DNA of 36,062 bases from a virus: the IMG/VR virus record IMGVR_UViG_3300027762_000023, positions 1 through 36,062 of that record; one strand, 5' to 3'. Under the pieces are notes generated by a model. It made no database searches. It saw only the letters and a list, made by a program, of their open reading frames with translations, and was not told where the DNA came from. Positions 30,064-36,062 of the stretch are shown in pieces (within the stretch, counting starts at the first letter, position 1; each line of letters starts with the position of its first letter). A program made the position numbers and the translations under genes.

Positions 30064-32056
30064 TTTATTTATATTAAAGTTTGCGGAGGCGAGGCAGCCG
30101 GAGTACCGAGAGAAAAAAGGTACTTATGGCGGTTACATGGAGTTCGGCTACCATAACGACTACCCTAAATATTTGCTTGATCTTTACAACAAATCAGCGA
30201 AGCATAACGCAATCGTAAAAGGTAAGGTTAACTATATTATTGGCAATGGCTGGAAATCTAACGAACCCGATGCAGTTGCAGAATCATTCATAAAAAAGCC
30301 TAATCAGTACGAGAGTTTAGCAGACTTGACCCGTAAGGTAAGCACAGACATTGAGGTATTCGGTGGTGCTTATTTGGAGATAGTATGGAGTGCAGCAGGT
30401 GGGCAGCTTTATTCTGTTGGTCATATTGATTATACCAAAATCAGAACAAACAAAGACAATACCCAGTTTTGGTTTAAAAATGATTGGCAGGATAGGAAAG
30501 AAGAACCTGTTGTTATTAATGCTTTTAATAGTCAATTAAGGCAGGGCAGACAGATTCTTTACATGAAAGAGTACAGACCCGGACTTGAAACTTATAGCCT
30601 GCCGGGGTACATGGGTGCGCTCAATTACATTGAATCTGATATCGAAGTATCAAAGCACGTTTTAGGTAATGCTCAAACAGGGTTCAGTGCATCAAAGATG
30701 GTAACCTTTCCGAATGGTGAGCCTACACCTGACGAGAAAAGAAATATAGAACGCAGGTTTAGCGATAGGTTTACTGGTGCAGATGGTAAAAAACTGATTC
30801 TTTCTTTTGTTGACAGGGTAGACCAAAAGCCATTAGTTGACGATTTAGGGCAAAGCGATTTGAGCAAAGAAGACTTTGCAAATGTTGATACGCTGATACA
30901 AACTAACATCTTCGCAGGTCATCAGATTGTAAGCCCCGTTTTATTCGGAATCAAAACAGAAGGACAGCTGGGTGCTACAACGGAATTGCAGTCAGCTTAT
31001 GAGATTTTCAAAAACACATACGCAAACGATAAGCAGCACTTTATCGAATCGGTTTTCAATGAGTTAGTTACCATCAAAGGTGCGACTTCTGAAATAGTTA
31101 TTATACCTGTTGAGCCTATTAGCTTCCAATTAACGGAAGCAGCTTTATTGCAGATTGCACCAAAGGAATACCTTCTTGAAAAAGCAGGAATTGATTTGAG
31201 TAAGTATGCACCCGTTGACAGCAATACAGGCAATTTAGCGGCATCACCTGCAAACGTGAACGAATCCTTAAAGAACTTAACAGGGCGGCAATATCAGCAG
31301 CTTATGAGGGTTGTACGGCAGTTCAGTCAAGGTAAGATAACAAAGCAGCAGGCAAGCGTTATGCTTTCGGGTGGGTTAGGGTTGAGTGAGGCTGAAATTA
31401 ATACCATGTTAGGCGTGGATGATGACCCTGCAACTGAAGACCAATTTAGTGATCAAGAAAATGAAGCGGTAAAGATTTTTGAAGAATACGGGGAACAAAG
31501 GGAGTTTTTTAATGTGTTTCGTGACAAGCCAGTATACAGCAGCTTTGAGGCTTTCGTAATGGATAACACCATAGACGGGGCGAGTGACAAAAAGATATTG
31601 GAATTAATAAAGAAAGACCCGTTAATTCCTGCTGTGGTTCTTGCAAAGGCTATTGGAAAAGAAATTGATTTTGTTTACGATAGGTTACAGCATTTGCAGG
31701 ATATTGGTGCAATAGTAAAGGATGAAGTAACGCAGGCAAGAACGCTGACAAGACCAATTAACGAAATTATAGACGAGCCTTTGCGTACTACTATTGAGGT
31801 GCGTTATTCTTACGAATGGAAGAAGGTAGTGCCACAGGGGCAGCGAAATTCAGCTACCCATCCTTCAAGACCATTTTGTGCAAGGCTGATGCAGTTGGAC
31901 AGGTTATATACAAGGCGAGAAATAGAGGCAATAAGTTCAAGACTGGGATATTCCGTTTTTGACCGAGGCGGTGGATGGTGGACAAGACCAAGCGGATATC
32001 ATAGCCCATCATGCAGACACGAATGGAGGGCGAATGTTGTAGTAAAGAAAAAATAA
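30056..32056 (+). CDS. Portal protein fused to a MuF-like C-terminal domain
   Basis: 666 aa from ATG 30056 (the frame is open from 29999 but that overlaps the previous gene by 65 bp). Residues 1-400 are portal-like: HNDYPKYLLDLYNKSAKHNA, then IVKGKVNYIIGNGW, then TDIEVFGGAYLEIVW, then QIVSPVLFGIKTEGQLGATT. Residues about 400-470 and 500-580 are linkers with helix-turn-helix-like parts. The last 90 residues (HPSRPFCARLMQLDRLYTRR, then GGGWWTRPSGYHSPSCRHEW) carry the Cys/His/Pro signature of MuF/gp7-type minor head proteins. No separate MuF gene was found. Confidence 0.8.
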   Translation: MDNLFILKFAEARQPEYREKKGTYGGYMEFGYHNDYPKYLLDLYNKSAKHNAIVKGKVNYIIGNGWKSNEPDAVAESFIKKPNQYESLADLTRKVSTDIEVFGGAYLEIVWSAAGGQLYSVGHIDYTKIRTNKDNTQFWFKNDWQDRKEEPVVINAFNSQLRQGRQILYMKEYRPGLETYSLPGYMGALNYIESDIEVSKHVLGNAQTGFSASKMVTFPNGEPTPDEKRNIERRFSDRFTGADGKKLILSFVDRVDQKPLVDDLGQSDLSKEDFANVDTLIQTNIFAGHQIVSPVLFGIKTEGQLGATTELQSAYEIFKNTYANDKQHFIESVFNELVTIKGATSEIVIIPVEPISFQLTEAALLQIAPKEYLLEKAGIDLSKYAPVDSNTGNLAASPANVNESLKNLTGRQYQQLMRVVRQFSQGKITKQQASVMLSGGLGLSEAEINTMLGVDDDPATEDQFSDQENEAVKIFEEYGEQREFFNVFRDKPVYSSFEAFVMDNTIDGASDKKILELIKKDPLIPAVVLAKAIGKEIDFVYDRLQHLQDIGAIVKDEVTQARTLTRPINEIIDEPLRTTIEVRYSYEWKKVVPQGQRNSATHPSRPFCARLMQLDRLYTRREIEAISSRLGYSVFDRGGGWWTRPSGYHSPSCRHEWRANVVVKKK

Positions 32057-32060
32057 GGCA

Positions 32061-32660
32061 ATGAGCAGAAACATACTTTTCATATCAGTTGATACAATAA
32101 AGGACAGAACAGGGCTGCATTTTAATGTTGACCCGAAGCTGGTTTATCCTGACATACTATTTGCGCAGGATGCCTATATTCTGCCAATGCTAGGAACGGC
32201 TTTGTACAATAGGCTTCAGGATGGTATTGATTGCAAAGACCTTGATTGTGATGAAGAAACGCTGTTGAATGAATATATCACGCCTACGCTTGTTTATCAA
32301 GTTATGGCTGAACTTCCTATGGCTTTATCTTACCAATTTTACAATAAAGGTGTAGTAAAGAAATCAGGCGAAGGACAGACAGAACCGAGCGCATCAGAAC
32401 TAACAGAGGTTGCCCAACGTTATCAGGCAAGGGCTGAATTTTACAGGCAAAGGCTGATGAAATATTTAAGGCAAAATGCAAGTCAGAATGTGGTAAGCTG
32501 GGCGCAGCTTTATCAGAATCCCGGCAGCGGCTTTGATACTATTGTACCCGATGCTGAAGCCTATACTATTAGTGTATGGCTTGGTGATGATGACTGCTGT
32601 GCAGGTAAAACTTTTGAAGAAAAATATCAAGGAAATATAAATAGGTGCTGTGGCAAATAA
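32061..32660 (+). CDS. Head-tail connector protein (DUF6712-like)
   Basis: 199 aa. FISVDTIKDRTGLHFNVDPK, then YPDILFAQDAYILPMLGTAL, YNRLQDG and ALSYQFYNKGVV follow the pattern of connector (adaptor) proteins that dock under the portal in Bacteroidota phages. An acidic Cys-rich tail (DDDCCAGKTFEEK...NRCCGK) is unusual; it might bind metal. It lies just after the portal, as expected. Confidence 0.7.
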   Translation: MSRNILFISVDTIKDRTGLHFNVDPKLVYPDILFAQDAYILPMLGTALYNRLQDGIDCKDLDCDEETLLNEYITPTLVYQVMAELPMALSYQFYNKGVVKKSGEGQTEPSASELTEVAQRYQARAEFYRQRLMKYLRQNASQNVVSWAQLYQNPGSGFDTIVPDAEAYTISVWLGDDDCCAGKTFEEKYQGNINRCCGK

Positions 32661-32811
32661 GACCTTCCATAAAAAGAATCAAGAAAAGCTGAAAATTTAT
32701 TTAGCAAAAATCGAAAAGAATGCTAACACTAAACCAATTAGTAAAGAAGATACAGGAAATAGGGGAAGCGCACAAACAGATAAAGACAACTTACAACGGA
32801 AGCGTTTTTGA
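32650..32811 (+). CDS. Possible small basic protein (GTG start)
   Basis: 53 aa from GTG 32650, which overlaps the previous stop. Lys/Asn-rich: ANKTFHKKNQEKLKIYLAKI then EKNANTKPISKEDTGNRGSA. It fills the 59-bp gap before 32720, then overlaps that gene by 92 bp in another frame. Small basic proteins occur here in related phages, but the long overlap keeps this doubtful. Confidence 0.35.
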   Translation: MANKTFHKKNQEKLKIYLAKIEKNANTKPISKEDTGNRGSAQTDKDNLQRKRF

Positions 32812-33163
32812 TTTTTTGAGTAAGGGTAGCGATAATGTTTATCCTGCTTTCGTTTACGATGTTTCGCAGGGGAATATTAACGGGACTGTATTAACTATTG
32901 ATTTTTTGCTTTTCTTCTTTGACAGGGTTTTACCAGAGCAGTATAATGAAACGGAGGTGTTAAGTGACCAAGTTTTGATTTGTACGGATATTATCGCCCA
33001 GTTACGTTATCAGCTTTTTGATTTCTATTTGACAGGTAATAATAACATCCAATTTTTCAGGGAAGAAACGCCTGATTTATTAGCTGGTGTTCGTGCTACT
33101 GTTAGCTTTGAGATTCCTTATGATGCAGATAGATGTGCAGTACCGACAACTTTTGCTTATTAA
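32720..33163 (+). CDS. Tail terminator/neck-like protein
   Basis: 147 aa. LTLNQLVKKIQEIGEAHKQI then YPAFVYDVSQGNINGTVLTI, then DFLLFFFDRVLPEQYNETEV, with a final strand ATVSFEIPYDADRCAVPTTF. The pattern of an N-terminal helix, beta sheet with FLLFFFDR and a middle helix is that of neck and tail-completion proteins. It is the usual occupant after connectors. Role by position and fold impression only. Confidence 0.6.
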   Translation: MLTLNQLVKKIQEIGEAHKQIKTTYNGSVFDFLSKGSDNVYPAFVYDVSQGNINGTVLTIDFLLFFFDRVLPEQYNETEVLSDQVLICTDIIAQLRYQLFDFYLTGNNNIQFFREETPDLLAGVRATVSFEIPYDADRCAVPTTFAY

Positions 33164-33180
33164 CTATTTATAGATATACT

Positions 33181-33531
33181 ATGGCTTCAGATTTCAGACC
33201 CGGTAAAAATGATGTTCAGATTTGGCGGAACGATACATGGCGGCAGACCTTCGTGTTAACGGCTAATTCAGTAGCTATTAACCTAACGGGTGCGGTTATT
33301 ACTATTCAGGTGCGTAAAGGATGCGGTGGAACTTTGGCACTAACTGCAAGCACTACTGATGGAGCAGTAACCATAGGAGGCGCAAGCAATAATGAGATAA
33401 CTGTGAACAAGCTGGTTAATATCGAAAAGGGCAAATACTTATACGATATGAACGTGGCTTTTTCAAGCGGTTATGTTAGGACTTATCTTGAAGGTGATTT
33501 TATTGTTTACGATGATGTGACAAAACCATGA
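33181..33531 (+). CDS. BppU N-terminal-domain-like baseplate/fibre adaptor
   Basis: 116 aa from ATG 33181 (33133 lies inside the previous gene). FRPGKNDVQIWRNDTWRQTF, then LTGAVITIQVRKG and KYLYDMNVAFSSGYVRTYLE, then GDFIVYDDVTKP match the small beta-sandwich found at the front of BppU and similar baseplate adaptors. Here it is a separate protein directly before the fibre (4-bp overlap ATGA), which suggests that it joins fibre to tail tip. Confidence 0.7.
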   Translation: MASDFRPGKNDVQIWRNDTWRQTFVLTANSVAINLTGAVITIQVRKGCGGTLALTASTTDGAVTIGGASNNEITVNKLVNIEKGKYLYDMNVAFSSGYVRTYLEGDFIVYDDVTKP

Positions 33532-35552
33532 GTGACATAAATATAACAGTTAACGATGAGATAGTAAACATTGACATAGTTGACGAACCCGTTTTAGTCA
33601 ATGTGATTAACAGTCCCGGTGTTCCCGGTGCGCCCGGTGTTGGTGTACCTGTTGGCGGTACTACGGGGCAGGTGTTAGCAAAGAATAGCGCAACAAATTA
33701 TGATACCGAATGGGTAGATGTTTCAGGTGGTGCATGGGGTACTATTACAGGCACGTTGAGCAATCAGACAGATTTGCAATCCGCTCTTGATGGTAAGTTC
33801 GATGACCCAACAGGTACGACTGCACAATATCTTCGTGGTGATGGTTCTTTGGCTACGTTTCCATCTTTAACAGGTTATGTTCCCTACACAGGCGCAACAG
33901 GTGATGTAAATTTAGGCACACACAGAATACTTGCACAAAACGCAACGATTGCTTCAAGCGGTTCGGGTGATACGGTAGAGATTACACATTCAAGCGGTTC
34001 GGGTATCGGCTTAAATATTACTAAGGGTGGCAATGGTGAGGGGTTGTATATCAACAAAACCGGTGGTAGTGGTAACGCTGCGACAATCATCGGAACAATA
34101 AACGCTACGACATTAGTTAAAAGTGGTGGCACATCATCGCAGTTTTTAAAGGCTGATGGTACTGTTGATAGTTCTGTTTATGTTCCGACATCAACGACAC
34201 TCACAATAAATGGTGTCAGTTACGATTTGTCGGCCAATCGCTCATGGACTGTTGCGGGTGGTATTTCGGGCAGCGGTGCGAGTGGGCAGGTGGCGTATTG
34301 GACAGGAACGAGTGCGCAGAGTGGGTCGAATAATCTGTTTTGGGATAATGCGAATGGTAGATTAGGGATAGGAACAACTACTCCAGCAACAATAGTTGAT
34401 GTAAATGGTGGCACAAATGCAGTATTGACCGCAAGGTTTTTACATCAAGTTGATTATCCAACGCTAATCATTGGAAGAACAACTACAAGATATGCTCAAT
34501 TAACTTGGGACAACCCTTTGGGAGAAGGTTTGTTTCAAACTTTTAACAGAGCGTTTCCTTTTACTTTTGATGCAAGTGCAATTAAGTTTATGACAACGGG
34601 AGTTGTTCGTGCAAGAATATTTGAAACTACGGGAAATGTTCTACTCCAAAACGGAGGCACTTTCACCGATGGCGGTCAACGCCTACAAGTGCAAGGCACA
34701 ACCCTTTTAAACGGAAACGTAACATTCAGCTCCTCTACGGGTATGTTTTGGGATGCGACAAATAGTCGGCTTGGAATTGGAACTAATGCGCCTGCAACAA
34801 TACTTGATATTAAGGGCAACAGAGCAGTAGTATCAATTACTGATAATTTTACATCTAATAGAAGTACTACATTTTTTGGTGCGTATGATGATGTATTGCA
34901 GTTGTCTGTTAATAGAAATCCTTCAAGTGGAATATTTTCTCAAACTACAAAAGCAAGTTCTCAAATAAGTTTAGTAGGTGCTGCTGGTTTAGGTACTATA
35001 AGTTTTTATACTACAAACGCAAACAACACAATACCTAATGAAGTAGTAAGAATTCTTGGAACTGGCAATGTACTAATACAAAACGCAGGTACGTTTACCG
35101 ACTCAGGCGAACGCCTTCAGGTGACGGGTACGATGAAGGTTACAGGTGTGAGTAGCTTTGGAGATAGTTTAACAATAAGCAAAAACTCAAATGCAATCCT
35201 TGGACTGGTAATTTCAAATACAACAGCAGGAACAGTCTCAAGCCCTTACCTTCAGTTAGTATCTGATGCAACAGCAGGAAGTGCGCAACTTTTTAAATAT
35301 TCTTCCACAAGAACACCATATAAGACAATAGCTGCATCTGATTTTGGACATTACAATGCAACGGCAGGAGATATATCTTTCTTAAATGATTTTGCAAGTG
35401 GTGCGATTAAATTTGCAGCAGGTGGGTCTTCTACTGCTTACATGACTATAAAATCAAACGGTCGCATAAATATGTCATCACTTCCGACATCACCAACGGG
35501 ATTAAGTTCGGGTGATTTATGGAATAATTTAGGAATGATAAATATAGTATAA
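33528..35552 (+). CDS. Tail fibre with collagen-like segment
   Basis: 674 aa. N-terminal strand domain (SDINITVNDEIVNIDIVDEP), short collagen-like GVPGAPGVG, then TTGQVLAKNSATNYDTEWVD and SALDGKFDDPTGTTAQYLRG, modules common in phage fibres. Internal repeats: FWD..N.RLGIGT..PATI.D at about 34339 and 34747, and GNVL.QN.GTFTD.G.RLQV.GT at about 34635 and 35064. LTINGVSYDLSANRSW at about 34203 is nearly identical to the segment in the other fibre gene. It ends LSSGDLWNNLGMINIV. Likely host-range determinant. Confidence 0.82.
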   Translation: MSDINITVNDEIVNIDIVDEPVLVNVINSPGVPGAPGVGVPVGGTTGQVLAKNSATNYDTEWVDVSGGAWGTITGTLSNQTDLQSALDGKFDDPTGTTAQYLRGDGSLATFPSLTGYVPYTGATGDVNLGTHRILAQNATIASSGSGDTVEITHSSGSGIGLNITKGGNGEGLYINKTGGSGNAATIIGTINATTLVKSGGTSSQFLKADGTVDSSVYVPTSTTLTINGVSYDLSANRSWTVAGGISGSGASGQVAYWTGTSAQSGSNNLFWDNANGRLGIGTTTPATIVDVNGGTNAVLTARFLHQVDYPTLIIGRTTTRYAQLTWDNPLGEGLFQTFNRAFPFTFDASAIKFMTTGVVRARIFETTGNVLLQNGGTFTDGGQRLQVQGTTLLNGNVTFSSSTGMFWDATNSRLGIGTNAPATILDIKGNRAVVSITDNFTSNRSTTFFGAYDDVLQLSVNRNPSSGIFSQTTKASSQISLVGAAGLGTISFYTTNANNTIPNEVVRILGTGNVLIQNAGTFTDSGERLQVTGTMKVTGVSSFGDSLTISKNSNAILGLVISNTTAGTVSSPYLQLVSDATAGSAQLFKYSSTRTPYKTIAASDFGHYNATAGDISFLNDFASGAIKFAAGGSSTAYMTIKSNGRINMSSLPTSPTGLSSGDLWNNLGMINIV

Positions 35553-35554
35553 AT

Positions 35555-35848
35555 ATGAAACAAATAACCCCTTTTCCAGTTTGGCACAATGGTGCTAATG
35601 TCAATGCCGAGTATTTCGCAATGAAGTCTATTGACGATAATCTTGAAGACCAAGCGCAGTTTTATTGGCAGCTATTCGCCAAAACGCAAGACCCAGAAGG
35701 TAATGACGTGGTTGGTCAGGCATTAAGTCAAGGTAACCTCACGATGAGCGGTGAGCAATATGTTGAGTGGGGAGACCAAGGCGGGTCAGACATAAACAAC
35801 TGGGCATATAATTGGGCAGCAGGTTTGCTTAACATTACACTTATTTAA
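35555..35848 (+). CDS. Small fibre-associated protein
   Basis: 97 aa, between two fibre genes and coupled to the second by a 1-bp overlap (TAATG). Rich in Asn, Gln and Trp (EYFAMKSIDDNLEDQAQFYW, then VEWGDQGGSDINNWAYNWAA). It could be a fibre cap, assembly helper or small virion protein. No family recognised. Confidence 0.6.
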   Translation: MKQITPFPVWHNGANVNAEYFAMKSIDDNLEDQAQFYWQLFAKTQDPEGNDVVGQALSQGNLTMSGEQYVEWGDQGGSDINNWAYNWAAGLLNITLI

Positions 35849-36062
35849 TGGCGGTAGGGAATCCGATAACTGAATTAAGCACTACGGGCAACTTTGTACC
35901 TGTAACACGAACGCTAACAATTAACGGGGTAAGCTATGACCTTTCAGCGGATAGAAGCTGGAGCATAGCCTCACCCGGTGGCGGTTCTGTTACATCGGTT
36001 GCAATGTCTGTGCCGACAGGATTTGCAGTTTCGGGTTCACCTATTACATCAGCAGGCACATT
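35848..36062 (+). CDS. Tail fibre protein (5' part, continues at base 1)
   Basis: ATG at 35848. 22 codons (MAVGNPITELSTTGNFVPVT then RT) precede the point that corresponds to base 1; the frame then matches the 852-codon frame at the window start. It is therefore the true N-terminus of the 904-aa fibre. The window ends in the gene. Confidence 0.85.
   Translation, partial: MAVGNPITELSTTGNFVPVTRTLTINGVSYDLSADRSWSIASPGGGSVTSVAMSVPTGFAVSGSPITSAGT
35914..36062. repeat. 149-bp terminal overlap with bases 1-149
   Basis: 148 of 149 bases match bases 1-149. The one difference is A35936 versus T23, making Tyr or Phe in NGVS(Y/F)DLSAD. It is best read as the join of a circular or circularly permuted genome of 35,913 bp. 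Confidence 0.85.

Noticed and set aside
33528-35552. Diversity-generating retroelement target
   Set aside because: No reverse transcriptase or template/variable repeat pair was found in the window.
35914-36062. True direct terminal repeats of a linear genome
   Set aside because: The overlap ends inside a gene at no recognisable signal and completes that gene's frame; an assembly overlap explains it better, although physical redundancy cannot be excluded.
1-36062. Temperate lifestyle with an integration site
   Set aside because: No integrase, recombinase or CI-like repressor with a peptidase domain was seen; the only XRE protein is 56 aa.

Overview
The window looks like an essentially complete genome of a tailed phage with a long non-contractile tail (siphovirus type) that infects a member of the Bacteroidota. 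The host assignment rests on three things. The promoters have the form TTTG ... TAnnTTTG (around 4901, 8568, 10435 and 27317). Start codons lack Shine-Dalgarno sequences and are instead preceded by A-rich, often ACACAA, leaders. The proteins look like families common in Bacteroidota phages. All genes lie on the + strand. The last 149 bases repeat the first 149 with one mismatch, so the contig is most simply a circular map of about 35,913 bp cut inside a tail-fibre gene. I found no integrase, partition ATPase, DNA polymerase or CRISPR array.

Layout. 1-2649 (continuing from 35848-36062) is a tail fibre with three 142-residue repeats. 2673-4803 is a lysis cassette: small membrane proteins, a probable unimolecular spanin, and an M15 peptidase endolysin. 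4951-13623 is the early region: an XRE-type regulator, a beta-class DNA methyltransferase, a probable single-strand annealing protein, a replication-initiator-like protein, an HTH protein, a staphylococcal-nuclease homologue, a VRR-NUC nuclease, a sigma-like protein and many small unknowns. Two early promoters share a palindrome, TTTGATnnATCAAA, at the expected transcription start. 13649-18110 carries membrane and hypothetical proteins, a SAM methyltransferase, a GIY-YIG nuclease flanked by 24-bp direct repeats, a glycosyltransferase, a ParB-like protein and a Mom-like DNA-modification protein.

18194-35848 is the virion module: small and large terminase; a tail-assembly-chaperone-like gene with a -1 frameshift signal; gp10-like, tail and hub-like proteins; tape measure; XkdF-like protease; scaffold; major capsid; tail tube; portal fused to a MuF-like tail; connectors; a BppU-like protein; and fibres. 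The tail block lies before the capsid block, which is an unusual order.

The non-coding part is unusually rich. There is a compact pseudoknotted RNA between a promoter and a gene at 8576-8692. A 139-nt tRNA-like element at 11592-11730 has a hairpin inserted in its D-loop. A tRNA-Gly-like gene at 18096-18168 has an 8-nt anticodon loop. A probable leader-peptide/terminator attenuator at 27317-27409 precedes the scaffold and capsid genes.
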